Source: Balneolaceae bacterium (GTDB lineage Bacteria > Bacteroidota > Rhodothermia > Balneolales > Balneolaceae). From it: a DNA stretch of 64,000 bases. Both the position numbers and the translations under genes were made by a program. A model generated the notes under the pieces. The model saw only the letters and a program-made list of their open reading frames with translations, was not told the DNA's origin and made no database searches. Every line of letters begins with the position of its first letter. The stretch's first letter is position 1. Positions 55,040-63,524 of this stretch are shown here, piece by piece. The stretch lies in contig CP051242.1 of assembly GCA_017795005.1 (NCBI GenBank), forward strand, positions 1,884,976 through 1,948,975, written 5' to 3'.

Positions 55040-55310
55040 TTGTTGCATAATTCACCCCACCCCCACCCTCCCCTTAATAAGGGGAGGGAGCTCTTTAATG
55101 GAATAATTGATATAACAAAGAGTTTTTATACTTGTTTAAGGGGAAGACAGATGGGGTTATAAATATGGTTGGATTGAAATGCAAAGAGTCCTCCCTCTGA
55201 ATTCAAAACAAGTTTGAATTCTGTCTCCCTCCAAAGTGAGACAGGTACCTGTCCCTCCTTGGGGAGGGACAGATCAGCGCACTTGTGTGCTGATCAGGGA
55301 GAGGAAAAAC
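55040..55310. repeat. Gene-free tract of tandem palindromes (pnp to M16 gap)
   Basis: Fills most of a 430 bp gap. Palindromes: CCCTCCCCTT (55066-55075) with AAGGGGAGGG (55079-55088); GAATTCAAA with TTTGAATTC (55199-55221); GACAGGTACCTGTC (55240-55253, perfect); GTCCCTCC with GGAGGGAC (55251-55270); GATCAGCGCAC (55272-55282) with GTGTGCTGATC (55285-55295). No protein of any support is encoded. Confidence 0.75.
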
Positions 55311-55333
55311 GGGGAGATATTTCACAAACCATT

Positions 55334-55365
55334 ACTGATTATAGCTGTCAAACATAGTATATTTG
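55334..55365 (+). promoter_or_regulatory. Possible Bacteroidota-type promoter of the M16 peptidase gene
   Basis: TATATTTG (55358-55365) matches the -7 element exactly. The -33 is weak (ACTG at 55334-55337) but sits at the same 20 bp spacing. It is about 40 bp before the ATG at 55406. Confidence 0.45.
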
Positions 55366-55405
55366 ACACCATCAAAAAATTAAGAGACGCACACATATAT
55401 TCTGC

Positions 55406-56656
55406 ATGGAAAACCTGAAAGAAATCGATTTTGTACATAAAACTACCTTAGATAACGGTCTCAGAATTGTTACTGAACACATTGAAAGTGTAAAGAGTAT
55501 TTCGGTAGGTATCTGGGTGAAAACAGGATCCAGAAATGAAAAAGAAGAATTGGGTGGAGTAACCCATTTTCTGGAGCATATGCTTTTTAAAGGAACAGAT
55601 TCCAGAACAGCGTTCGATATTGCTCAGAGTATGGAATCGGTAGGAGGATATTTGAATGCCTTCACTTCCTCAGAGTACACCTGTTATTATGCCCGATGCG
55701 TGGAAGACCAACTGGACCGGGCTCTGGATGTCCTTTCTGATATGGTACTCCATCCTTCTTTTCCGGAAGAAGAAGTTGAGAAAGAGAAGAAAGTGGTGAT
55801 CGAAGAGATGAAAATGTACCGCGATTCTCCGGATGATTATCTTTTTGAAGAATTCAGTTCGAAAATGTTTGAAGGCCATGCTTTGGGTCGACCAATTCTT
55901 GGAACCGAAGAAACCGTATCTGCTTTTAGCCGGGATGATTTATATCAGTACATGGCTGATCGGTACAAACCTTCCAATTTGTTAGTCGCTGTTGCCGGAC
56001 ACGTGGATCATGATAAAGTGGTGGAAGTGGTCAACAGTTACTTTGGTCAGTTGGATTACGATCAGATTGAAAATGAAAAACAACCTATTGAAGAGTTAAA
56101 CCCAGAGAAGCTGGAGCTTACCAAGTCCATTGAACAAACGCATTACATTCTTGGAAGGAGAGGATTAAACTTCGATCATCCTGATAAATATCTGCTTCTT
56201 CTGGCAAATACGGTACTTGGAGGAGGAATGAGCTCAAGATTGCACCAGAATGTGCGTGAGAAATATGGCTATTGTTATTCTATCCAGACATTTAATCAAT
56301 CCTATTCAGATTCAGGAATTTGGGGCGTATATGTGGGGACTGATAAGGAATACGTGGAGCATGTGCACGAATTAGTAGTAGCTGAACTGAATAAAATCAG
56401 CACCGAACTTATTCCGGAAAAGGAACTAGAAGAAGCGAAGTCTCAGTTAAAAGGAAAGCTTTTGTTATCGCAGGAAAACACCAGCAACCGAATGATGCGC
56501 CTGGCAAAAAGTGAACTGTATTTCGATCGTTTTGTGACTTTAGATGAATTGGAAGAAAACATAATGAACGTCACAGCCGAACAAATTCAGGAATTTGCTA
56601 AAGACTTCTTCGACCAGAAAAACTATATGGAAGCCGTTTTAACCCCGGAGGGGTAA
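55406..56656 (+). CDS. M16 family zinc metallopeptidase (processing-protease-like)
   Basis: 416 residues. The inverted zinc motif HxxEH is His54-Phe-Leu-Glu57-His58 (VTHFLEHMLFKG); the downstream glutamate lies in the VVIEEMKMYRDSPDDYLFEE region. The C-terminal half is the inactive M16 domain (YILGRRGLNF, then GGGMSSRLHQNVREKYGYCYSI). Homologues include mitochondrial processing peptidase beta and B. subtilis MlpA/YmxG, which often lies next to pnp. No signal peptide, so cytoplasmic. The neighbouring pnp gene fits that conserved arrangement. Confidence 0.93.
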   Translation: MENLKEIDFVHKTTLDNGLRIVTEHIESVKSISVGIWVKTGSRNEKEELGGVTHFLEHMLFKGTDSRTAFDIAQSMESVGGYLNAFTSSEYTCYYARCVEDQLDRALDVLSDMVLHPSFPEEEVEKEKKVVIEEMKMYRDSPDDYLFEEFSSKMFEGHALGRPILGTEETVSAFSRDDLYQYMADRYKPSNLLVAVAGHVDHDKVVEVVNSYFGQLDYDQIENEKQPIEELNPEKLELTKSIEQTHYILGRRGLNFDHPDKYLLLLANTVLGGGMSSRLHQNVREKYGYCYSIQTFNQSYSDSGIWGVYVGTDKEYVEHVHELVVAELNKISTELIPEKELEEAKSQLKGKLLLSQENTSNRMMRLAKSELYFDRFVTLDELEENIMNVTAEQIQEFAKDFFDQKNYMEAVLTPEG

Positions 56657-56658
56657 TT

Positions 56659-56818
56659 ATAAATTATGAATGCTGAATTTTGAATGAAGGTTTTGTCACT
56701 TCGAGAGAAAACGAGAAGTCTAAAGAGCTCATCGAAGTATCAATACTCTTTAGATGTCTCACCTGAGTTCGACATGACAAAACAATTCAAAATTCAGCAT
56801 TTAAAATTCAAAATTTTA
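56659..56818. repeat. Nested inverted repeats before asnS, including intergenic palindrome copy 3
   Basis: Outer pair: ATGCTGAATTTTGAAT and ATTCAAAATTCAGCAT, exact reverse complements. Inside it, TTTTGTCACTTCGA to TCGACATGACAAAA (56691-56783) is a diverged copy of the palindrome family at 31989 and 58380, with inner arms GAGAAGTCTAAAGAG and CTCTTTAGATGTCTC. Probably one element inserted within another. Confidence 0.7.
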
Positions 56819-56824
56819 AAATAA

Positions 56825-58318
56825 ATGATCTACATCAATCAACTCGCTAACCATGTTGATAACACCGTAACGTTGAAAGGTTGGGTGTATAATTACCGCA
56901 GTAGCGGAAGCCTTGTATTCATAGAAATGAGGGATGGAACCGGAATCACCCAATGTGTGGTGGCTAAAGACGATGTTTCTGAACAAGCCTGGGAAGCTGC
57001 AACATCACTTAAGCAGGAAAGTTCACTTGAAATCACTGGAACGGTTAAAGCGGACGAGCGTAGTGTGGGCGGACATGAAATTCATGTTTCCGATGTAAAC
57101 GTGATTCAGATTGCAGAAGATTACCCGATTACACCAAAAGATCACGGGGTAGAGTTCCTGATGAATAACCGTCACTTGTGGCTGCGTAGTCAGCGTCAGT
57201 GGGCGGCCATGAGAGTAAGAAACGAGATCATTTTTGCGATACACACTTTTTTCCAGGAGCGGAATTTCGTGCAGATGGATTCCCCGATTTTTACCGGGAA
57301 TGCGGCAGAAGGAAGTACGACTCTTTTTGAAACAGAATTCTTTGAAGAGCCGGCTTATCTGGCTCAAACCGGTCAGCTTTATGGTGAAGCAATGGCAATG
57401 GCACACGCGTTGATTTACACCTTTGGACCTACGTTCCGTGCCGAAAAATCCAAAACACGTCGACATTTATCTGAATTCTGGATGATTGAGCCTGAAATGG
57501 CTTATTACGATCTGAAAATGAATATGGATCTTGCAGAAGACATGATTCGTTTCATCGTAAAAACCGTGCTTGAGAAACGAAAAGCCGAGCTGGATATTCT
57601 TGAACGGGATACTTCAAAACTAGAAGCATTGGTGGAAAACCCATTCATACGAATGACCTATACAGAAGCAGTGGATATTTTGACCAGCGATGCCACGGCT
57701 CAGATGCTGGACGATATGATGGATTCACGAAAAGAAGAAGAAAAAGCGATGAAGCAGGAACGGGAAGAAATTAAGAAAGAGCATGGCTCTGCCAAAAAGT
57801 GGCGTAAGAACCAGATTGATGCCCGGATTAAAGAAATAGGTTCACGGCTGGATCAGATTGAAGAGGATTACCGGAATATTCCTCAATGGAAAGAATCGGC
57901 TCAGAGCTTTGAGTGGGGGAATGATTTCGGCGGAAGCGACGAAACCGTGCTGACTATGCAATATGATGTCCCGGTTATGGTGACTCACTGGCCGGCGGAG
58001 ATCAAAGCCTTTTATATGAAGCGGGATGAATCCGGTAAACATGCGCTGGGAGTGGATGTACTGGCACCTGAAGGTTACGGCGAGATTATCGGGGGAAGTC
58101 AGCGTGAAGACGATCTCGAGCTCATGCACGAGCGTATTGAAGAGGAGGGACTCGATAAAGAAGTCTTTGAATGGTACCTGGATTTACGTCGCTACGGAAC
58201 CGTACCACATGCAGGCTTCGGTCTGGGTTTAGAACGTACCGTTGCGTGGCTCTGCGGACTTGCTCACGTTCGCGAAACTATTCCATTCCCAAGAATGATG
58301 GGAAGGTTGAAACCCTAG
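56825..58318 (+). CDS. asnS: Asparaginyl-tRNA synthetase
   Basis: 497 residues. The N-terminal anticodon-binding OB-fold ([24 protein letters not shown]) is followed by class II motifs: motif 2 ([28 protein letters not shown]) and motif 3 ([15 protein letters not shown]). The asparaginyl form is supported by [13 protein letters not shown]. Relative to E. coli AsnRS (466 aa) there is a roughly 70-residue, highly charged coiled-coil-like insertion at about 290-360 ([19 protein letters not shown]). It charges tRNA-Asn with asparagine. It follows nested repeats rather than an operon partner. Confidence 0.95.
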   Translation: MIYINQLANHVDNTVTLKGWVYNYRSSGSLVFIEMRDGTGITQCVVAKDDVSEQAWEAATSLKQESSLEITGTVKADERSVGGHEIHVSDVNVIQIAEDYPITPKDHGVEFLMNNRHLWLRSQRQWAAMRVRNEIIFAIHTFFQERNFVQMDSPIFTGNAAEGSTTLFETEFFEEPAYLAQTGQLYGEAMAMAHALIYTFGPTFRAEKSKTRRHLSEFWMIEPEMAYYDLKMNMDLAEDMIRFIVKTVLEKRKAELDILERDTSKLEALVENPFIRMTYTEAVDILTSDATAQMLDDMMDSRKEEEKAMKQEREEIKKEHGSAKKWRKNQIDARIKEIGSRLDQIEEDYRNIPQWKESAQSFEWGNDFGGSDETVLTMQYDVPVMVTHWPAEIKAFYMKRDESGKHALGVDVLAPEGYGEIIGGSQREDDLELMHERIEEEGLDKEVFEWYLDLRRYGTVPHAGFGLGLERTVAWLCGLAHVRETIPFPRMMGRLKP

Positions 58319-58322
58319 TTCT

Positions 58323-58471
58323 TAGTCATCCTGAGGATACTTCCGAAGGATCTTAGCGGATATAAGCTTATTACGGACTTTTGTCATTTCGAAGGAGTGA
58401 AACGACTGAGAAATCTAAAGGGTAATTTAAAAGCAATTTGTTAGATTTCTCGCTCCGCTCGAAATGACAAA
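58323..58471. repeat. Intergenic palindromic repeat, copy 2, with adjacent REP-like segment
   Basis: TTTGTCATTTCGA (58380-58392) and TCGAAATGACAAA (58459-58471) are exact reverse complements, with inner arms GAGAAATCTAAA and TTAGATTTCTC. This is the clearest copy of the family at 31989. Just before it, GTCATCCTGAGGATAC...GAAGGATCTTAG (58325-58356) looks like another short repeat type. Confidence 0.75.
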
Positions 58472-58484
58472 GCCCAAACCCAAA

Positions 58485-59042
58485 TCACCCCGTTTTCTTT
58501 TCCAGAAAAACAGTTTCGTTTCGTTCAAAATTGAATGAGTTTTTTAGATGAATACGGTGCTTTAAAAACCGCAAGAGGGTGTGCATTCCGGTATTGCTTC
58601 CGGGTCCATATCCAGCGTATTCAGGAAAAATAGGATCATTGGGGTTTTGGTTATTGGCCATGTACCTGAAGTAAAACTCTGAAAAGCCAAAATCAATGAC
58701 ATAGCTGTCTCCAAAAGCCTTCGGGTATTCTTCTTCTAACGTAACCACTCCCGGTTGATATACATAAGCAAAGGTATCACCATAAGCTTCATAGTAGACA
58801 AAGGCATTGACACTGTATTTACCGGGATCCATGTCATCGAATTCATAGTATCCAAACTCGTTTGTCTTGGTTTGAACCGGTGGATTGAAGGCTATATTAA
58901 ATTCGTCATGTAAAAATACAGTTGCTCCGGCTATCGGTTCTCCCAGCTGCATATCTACAATATGTCCGGATATATTGGTTTGACCATAACCAGTAACTGA
59001 AATAAAGAATAGGATGGAAAAGAGAATAAGGCTTCGTGTCAT
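58485..59042 (-). CDS. Exported protein with carboxypeptidase-regulatory-like domain
   Basis: 185 residues with signal peptide (ISVTGYGQ). Residues about 22-100 form a carboxypeptidase-regulatory/CNA-B-like beta-sandwich: ISGHIVDMQLGEPIAGATVFL, KTNEFGYYEFDDMDPGKYSVN. The rest (about 100-185), with NPNDPIFPEYAGYGPGSN, is unrecognised. Such domains are common in Bacteroidota exported proteins and usually serve as extracellular binding or spacer modules. No T9SS tail. Its 3' end lies close to repeat copy 2. Confidence 0.75.
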   Translation of the reverse strand: MTRSLILFSILFFISVTGYGQTNISGHIVDMQLGEPIAGATVFLHDEFNIAFNPPVQTKTNEFGYYEFDDMDPGKYSVNAFVYYEAYGDTFAYVYQPGVVTLEEEYPKAFGDSYVIDFGFSEFYFRYMANNQNPNDPIFPEYAGYGPGSNTGMHTLLRFLKHRIHLKNSFNFERNETVFLEKKTG

Positions 59043-59148
59043 TTCGGGGTTTTTTAATGTTATTTAGAATACTAAAAAAGAATTTTAATAATGAAATAAT
59101 GGTCATCCTGATCCTGAATTTTCGGGAGAGAAAATAAAGACTAAATTT

Positions 59149-59285
59149 ACTCCCTTGAGGCCTGCCTGTCGGCAGACAGGGAGGTGTCCGAAGGGCGGAG
59201 GGTGTCCTTTTAGGAAATCACGTCCCCACAAACACCCCTCACAATCTCGTTTGAACAACGATATTGATCTCCCCTCAAGGGGAGA
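59149..59285. repeat. GC-rich inverted element in the 59043-59355 gap
   Basis: This 313 bp gap has no gene. Its left edge has CTCCCTTGAGG, the right edge TCTCCCCTCAAGGGGAGA (perfect palindrome at 59268-59285). Between them are CCTGCCTGTCGGCAGACAGG and a GGAGGTGTCC...GGAGGGTGTCC tandem. It resembles the GGGGAGGG-type element at 55040-55310. The rest of the gap shows nothing. Confidence 0.55.
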
Positions 59286-59355
59286 TTTTCAACAAAGCTT
59301 TTTTGTAACTCAATTAAAGCTTGAATCTCTTATTTTCAAAATAAAGTAAGAGTTC

Positions 59356-60396
59356 ATGAATCGATTCTCCCACAAACTGTTAGCACTGGTAATCCTTATA
59401 GGGAGTTCAACGTCATTGTTCGCTTTTCAGGATGGAGATTTATCCGACGATTTTGAAACTGCCGGAGAACTCACAGGGTTTGTTACCAATAATCCTAATT
59501 CATTACCGGATGTTGTCAAAGTGGATGGTCGGTATCGGGCGAATGTGGTGAATAATGATAATAACATCACCTTGCACTTCAATGAATTCCAGGGCAGACT
59601 TGATGCGAAATTACTTGCGTTTCCATTTGAGTTCATTGCGAGAAATATCGGTATTGGTACACAGGAAGATTCTCAGTCTGCACCAACTTCAACTGGCGAT
59701 CCCTATATTTTCTCTGGAGTTCAGGTACATACAACAGAACTTAGCTCTCCGAACTCTTCCCATGTAGTTGTAGGTCACCGCGGACCTACCGAATTCACGA
59801 TAGAAGGAAAGAACACCTTAAATGGTGTGTCAAGCGTTAACGACGCAGGTGAAGGAATTGTGCCGGACGGACGTGCGGATATCAGAATAGTAGGAAACGA
59901 AGACCGAACCATTACCGTCTACTGGCAATTACCTGAACTGTCTGAGGATAGCTGGACCTTATATAACGGTACGGGTGAGCTTCCGGGAACAGCTCCAACC
60001 TATGGCGATAGTGTATACGTTGGGTTGATTACCTACATCTTTGAATTTAACGGACTCCCTTTTGTAGGAACCTGCGATGGAATAGAGGTTACCCAAAATA
60101 CTCCAACATCGAATGAAGAAACAGAGCAGCCGATTGGGATTTCTTTATCTCAAAATTATCCGAATCCATTTAATCCAAGTACTATTATTGATTTTAGTTT
60201 GAGTAAACCCGGATTTACCAGCTTAATACTGTACGATATGTTTGGAAGAAAAATAACTACACTTGCGAGTAAACATTTTACAACCGGGAGTCATAGCGTG
60301 GAATTCGATGCATCTACCTTAGCAAGTGGAAATTATATATACACTCTTACAGTAGAAGGGAAGAGCTTGTCCAGAGTGATGAGCATCATCAAATGA
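59356..60396 (+). CDS. T9SS-sorted secreted protein of unknown function
   Basis: 346 residues with signal peptide (STSLFAFQ). The body (about 25-255) is a single beta-sandwich-like domain (SDDFETAGELTGFVTNN, ITVYWQLPEL, WTLYNGTGELP) resembling carbohydrate-binding or concanavalin-like folds; no catalytic motif is evident. The final ~80 residues are a T9SS type A tail: LSQNYPNPFNPSTIIDFSL, LYDMFGRKITTLA, SGNYIYTL, and a basic end. It is probably cell-surface or secreted. It directly abuts the convergent gene at 60397. Confidence 0.8.
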   Translation: MNRFSHKLLALVILIGSSTSLFAFQDGDLSDDFETAGELTGFVTNNPNSLPDVVKVDGRYRANVVNNDNNITLHFNEFQGRLDAKLLAFPFEFIARNIGIGTQEDSQSAPTSTGDPYIFSGVQVHTTELSSPNSSHVVVGHRGPTEFTIEGKNTLNGVSSVNDAGEGIVPDGRADIRIVGNEDRTITVYWQLPELSEDSWTLYNGTGELPGTAPTYGDSVYVGLITYIFEFNGLPFVGTCDGIEVTQNTPTSNEETEQPIGISLSQNYPNPFNPSTIIDFSLSKPGFTSLILYDMFGRKITTLASKHFTTGSHSVEFDASTLASGNYIYTLTVEGKSLSRVMSIIK

Positions 60397-60819
60397 TCAA
60401 TTCAAGTAATCCCTGATTTTTGTCATCTTTACATTTCGATCTATTGAATAGATACGCTCATCTTTCTCAATAAATTCATAAAGGGTCAGGCTCCTGGCAA
60501 AGTAGGAAAGAGATTCTTCATGTTGATTGGAAGATTCAAAAGATTGTTCGGCAAGCTCGTACATAATATCAGCAAGAATACTCAGGTGTTCATTAGTAAA
60601 TCCGAGTTCCTTTTTTAAGTGCCCGATTCCTTTACTTTCTAAAAGAGAAATCAGTTCAGAAAAGGAAATACCAAGTTCCTCGGTAAGCATTTCACTTGCA
60701 ACTGTAATTACTTCGGCATCCTGATCCTGCTTTTTAAGCTTCAGAACCTGAGTTAATATGGCGTTCAGCACTTGAGTCATTTGCTGAATCTGACGCATGA
60801 TATAATCCTGACTAAACAT
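60397..60819 (-). CDS. Small helical cytosolic protein, DUF6483-like
   Basis: 140 residues, all predicted helical. The start (FSQDYIMRQIQQMTQVLNAIL) resembles the DUF6483 family of short helical proteins of unknown role; this is a weak pattern match. No signal peptide or membrane segment. It ends one base after the convergent T9SS-protein stop. Function not known. Confidence 0.6.
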   Translation of the reverse strand: MFSQDYIMRQIQQMTQVLNAILTQVLKLKKQDQDAEVITVASEMLTEELGISFSELISLLESKGIGHLKKELGFTNEHLSILADIMYELAEQSFESSNQHEESLSYFARSLTLYEFIEKDERIYSIDRNVKMTKIRDYLN

Positions 60820-60844
60820 ACCTGAGGATAGTGAATTTTAGCCC

Positions 60845-61147
60845 TTAATACTTCTTCTTGGCTATTCTATTATTGGTACTCGGATTCTGTGCAGCTGAGA
60901 CAAAACGGTTAACCTTTTCACTTCTTTTCTTGCGGTGTTTGGTATTTCTGCCCGAAACCCGTTTTCTCCATCTTTCCCAGCTTTTGCGTTTCAGGTTTCG
61001 ACGCATAAAGTCAATAACTTCATCCTCAGACAGCCCAAACTGAGCTTCTATAGCATCAAAAGGAGTTCGGTCTTCCCAAGCCATACCAATAATGCGATCT
61101 GCTTCGTGAGGTTCGAGATTATATTTTTCTATGTAGTTAATACTCAT
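60845..61147 (-). CDS. TIGR03643/DUF2805 family protein
   Basis: 100 residues, very basic at the C-terminus. The core IIGMAWEDRTPFDAIEAQFGLSEDEVIDFMRRNLK, then SWERWRKRVSGRNTKHRKKR, is a clear match to the TIGR03643/DUF2805 family, a helix-turn-helix-like small protein of unknown function in Bacteroidota and Proteobacteria. The basic tail suggests nucleic acid binding. It lies 25 bp upstream of the DUF6483-like gene on the same strand and may be co-transcribed. Confidence 0.85.
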   Translation of the reverse strand: MSINYIEKYNLEPHEADRIIGMAWEDRTPFDAIEAQFGLSEDEVIDFMRRNLKRKSWERWRKRVSGRNTKHRKKRSEKVNRFVSAAQNPSTNNRIAKKKY

Positions 61148-61210
61148 ATTGCATGAGCAATTTTTAGAATTAATCCGTTCAAAAAAAGAGTCCCGAAGAA
61201 CTCTTTGAAT

Positions 61211-61537
61211 TTAAAATTGTGGGGTTATTTGAACGGAAGAGGAATCTTCATTGAATTCGGTTCGGAAGTACCAGTTATCCGGACTGCCGCCTACTTCGGT
61301 AGCGGTAATCGTATACTGGATTCCTTCTTCAAATCCTTCATAGGTAGCCATTGAAGATGCATTAAGCGTACCCTGAAGTGTTTGCTCCCCACTAGTCCCG
61401 GCTTGTGTATAGATATCCAGATTAAACTGTAGTGTATTTGTTACCTCAATAGAGTAAGTATTATCGTCGGATGAAGTTGATTTACAGCCAACGAAAATAA
61501 GAGTACATAAAAGACCAACGAGTATTGAATTTTTCAT
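61211..61537 (-). CDS. Small lipoprotein of unknown function
   Basis: 108 residues. Lipobox LIFVGC at about residue 18, followed by a Ser/Thr/Asp linker. The remaining ~80 residues (YSIEVTNTLQFNLDIYTQAG, ATYEGFEEGIQYTITATEVG) look like one small beta-sandwich. No family recognised. It stands between the TIGR03643 gene and the SRPBCC operon. Confidence 0.7.
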   Translation of the reverse strand: MKNSILVGLLCTLIFVGCKSTSSDDNTYSIEVTNTLQFNLDIYTQAGTSGEQTLQGTLNASSMATYEGFEEGIQYTITATEVGGSPDNWYFRTEFNEDSSSVQITPQF

Positions 61538-61640
61538 ATCTGATGAGATGATTTAGGTTTTGGTTTGAACCAAAGAGCTAAATCACTTTCATGCATTACA
61601 TGAACTATTCTTTTGTAGACCTTTTGTAGAGAATTTTTAC

Positions 61641-62183
61641 TTAATTATAAAATCTCTCCTCATACTCATCTTCAAGCGGCATATGGACACTCCAGAACGG
61701 TCCTGTTTTTTTTCCTTCCAGGATATTTCTGAGGATATTCAGATGGGTATGCCATCCGGCACTTACACCAATTCTGAAGTCTTTGGAATCCGGAACTTTT
61801 GTATGGATCAGAATAAGTTTCACTTTTCCTTCTTCATGATCCGAAAGTTTGAAAATAACTTCCGATGAAGATCCATCACCTTCTTCCCAGGTATAGCTAA
61901 GTAAGGTATAAGGCTCCCATGCCAACACTTTTCCGTACATAGTTACCTGATCTGGCATATCGCGATACTTTTCAGGAGTTGGTTCGGGTTTGTCACTGAT
62001 CTTTTGATTATCAAAGTGATGAGTAACCTTCCCACCAATTTTGGATTCCACGTCACCTCCCGAAAGCCACTTGCCTTTATGTTCAGATTCTGTTAAACAA
62101 GCCCATACTGTTTCAATAGGACCGGGAAGTATACGTTCTAGGGTAAGAGTGTCATCATCAATGAACCGTGCGTAATCATTCAT
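61641..62183 (-). CDS. SRPBCC/AHSA1-like protein, third of operon
   Basis: 180 residues with the START-like SRPBCC fold: TLERILPGPIETVWACLTESEHKGKWL, then GKVLAWEPYTLLSYTWEEG and GVSAGWHTHLNILRNILEG. This is the AHSA1 (Aha1 C-terminal-like) branch, widespread in bacteria as proteins that bind hydrophobic ligands; the real ligand is unknown. It ends a four-gene unit (arsR, then three SRPBCC genes), 5 bp after the preceding stop. Members of such operons are often co-regulated with the ArsR repressor. Confidence 0.85.
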   Translation of the reverse strand: MNDYARFIDDDTLTLERILPGPIETVWACLTESEHKGKWLSGGDVESKIGGKVTHHFDNQKISDKPEPTPEKYRDMPDQVTMYGKVLAWEPYTLLSYTWEEGDGSSSEVIFKLSDHEEGKVKLILIHTKVPDSKDFRIGVSAGWHTHLNILRNILEGKKTGPFWSVHMPLEDEYEERFYN

Positions 62184-62188
62184 AAATC

Positions 62189-62659
62189 TTAGGAATTTAA
62201 TTCAGTAAGGTATTTTTTGAGGCGGTTAAGGGTTTGTTTCTGTCCTTCAAGAGCTCCGTATTCATTGATAACATGATCAAGGAAATCTTTATCCCGGAAG
62301 GTCATTTTCATTTCAAATTTTGTTTTTCCATCTGATTCTGTGAAGTCAAGTTCTACAAAGAACGCATCTTCCTCAGAACTAGGGTCACCCATTTGAATGT
62401 ACTCAATACGCTTAGGTTTAACTATTTTCGTAAACCGAATCAGATTAGGATAGTCTCTTCCATCAGGGCCGTGCATAGTAAATTCCCATTCACCTCCGGG
62501 TACCGAGCTGAATCGTTTGGTTGTGATGGTAAACCCATCCGGTCCAAACCAATTCGCAAGATGTTCTGATTTTGTCCATGTCTCAAACACTAGAGCGGGA
62601 GGAGCATTGAAAACCCTACTGGTATATAGTTCTTTATCATTCCGTATTGTTTCATCCAT
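62189..62659 (-). CDS. SRPBCC/AHSA1-like protein, second of operon
   Basis: 156 residues. The hydrophobic-ligand fold is indicated by RVFNAPPALVFETWTKSEHLANWFGPDGFT, then KRIEYIQMGDPSSEEDAFFVELDFTES and the C-terminal helix GALEGQKQTLNRLKKYL. Closest in pattern to the 62671-63168 protein; the two look like paralogues from a tandem duplication. Ligand and role not known. It is 11 bp downstream of the first SRPBCC gene. Confidence 0.85.
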   Translation of the reverse strand: MDETIRNDKELYTSRVFNAPPALVFETWTKSEHLANWFGPDGFTITTKRFSSVPGGEWEFTMHGPDGRDYPNLIRFTKIVKPKRIEYIQMGDPSSEEDAFFVELDFTESDGKTKFEMKMTFRDKDFLDHVINEYGALEGQKQTLNRLKKYLTELNS

Positions 62660-62670
62660 AACCGTATAAG

Positions 62671-63168
62671 TTAAGATTGAATTTTAGCAAGGTGTTTGTC
62701 GAGGCAATCAAAGCTGGAATTCCATCCGCTTTCCACACCAAGTTTTTCATGAAGTTCTTTATCACGCTGAGTAGCATGACTCATAATTAATGTAAGTCTG
62801 GTTTTCCCGTTGATATCTTCAAAATTCAAAGTGAGCTTACTTATTTTTGGAAGTTCAATATTATTCTGTTCTGCCATTTCTTTGTATTCATCCCCAAAAT
62901 CATCGGTAGAAACAATCTTTTTATTGGCTATAACTTCCAGAAATACTCCATTAACCGGGTACTCAGTTCCATCCGGTCCAGTCATTACAAGTTTAGACTT
63001 TCCACCTACTCTTAAATCATATTCTTCAACCCGAGTAGTAAAACCTTCAGGTCCCCACCATTGTTCAATATGTTCGGGTTCAGTCCATGCTTTATAAAAG
63101 AGTTCTACCGGAGCATCAAATACTCTGGTTAAGATTATAGCGTGTTGATCTGTGTTAGTATTAGTCAT
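62671..63168 (-). CDS. SRPBCC/AHSA1-like protein, first of operon
   Basis: 165 residues from ATG 63168; an in-frame start at 63252 would lie deep within arsR. It overlaps the arsR stop by 8 bp, so it is translationally coupled. SRPBCC pattern: LTRVFDAPVELFYKAWTEPEHIEQWWGPEGFT, then VNGVFLEVIANKKIVSTDDFG and the C-terminal LGVESGWNSSFDCLDKHL. The WWGPEGFT motif is typical of this AHSA1 group. Function unknown. Confidence 0.85.
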   Translation of the reverse strand: MTNTNTDQHAIILTRVFDAPVELFYKAWTEPEHIEQWWGPEGFTTRVEEYDLRVGGKSKLVMTGPDGTEYPVNGVFLEVIANKKIVSTDDFGDEYKEMAEQNNIELPKISKLTLNFEDINGKTRLTLIMSHATQRDKELHEKLGVESGWNSSFDCLDKHLAKIQS

Positions 63169-63493
63169 TGCTTTTATTTTTTGTTTGAATTTTATCCAGG
63201 TAGCTCTCAAGTCGATCAAGTCTTGCATTCCAAAGTTTCCGATTCTTTTCAACCCAATCAGAAACAGGTTCTAATTCCTGAGGTTTAAGTTCGCAAATGC
63301 GTTCTCTGCCTTCCTGCTGGATGTCAATCAGATTACATTCTTCCAGAATCTTGATATGTTTGGAAATGGCAGGGCGTGAAATATCAAACTGATCTGCTAT
63401 TGTATTCAGATTCATAGAATCACCTGAAGCGAGTAAAGTGATAATATCTCTGCGGGTTGGATCAGCAATGGCTTGAAAAACATCTCGTCTCAT
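63161..63493 (-). CDS. ArsR-family transcriptional regulator
   Basis: 110 residues, a winged helix-turn-helix. MRRDVFQAIADPTRRDIITLLASGD is followed by LNTIADQFDISRPAISKHIKILEECNLI, the recognition helix. The C-terminal VEKNRKLWNARLDRLESYLDKI is typical of the ArsR proteins found next to SRPBCC genes. No metal-binding ELCV box is seen, so a small hydrophobic ligand or no ligand is more likely. Two matching palindromes at its promoter suggest autorepression of the four-gene unit. Confidence 0.93.
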   Translation of the reverse strand: MRRDVFQAIADPTRRDIITLLASGDSMNLNTIADQFDISRPAISKHIKILEECNLIDIQQEGRERICELKPQELEPVSDWVEKNRKLWNARLDRLESYLDKIQTKNKSND

Positions 63494-63508
63494 AAAAGTG
63501 AAAATTAT

Positions 63509-63524
63509 GTAACTGTTTGGTTAC
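63509..63524. promoter_or_regulatory. ArsR operator, site 1
   Basis: GTAAC-TGTTTG-GTTAC, a perfect 5-6-5 palindrome downstream of and touching the -7 element of the minus-strand promoter (shared base 63524). Binding here would block the start site. Confidence 0.7.
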
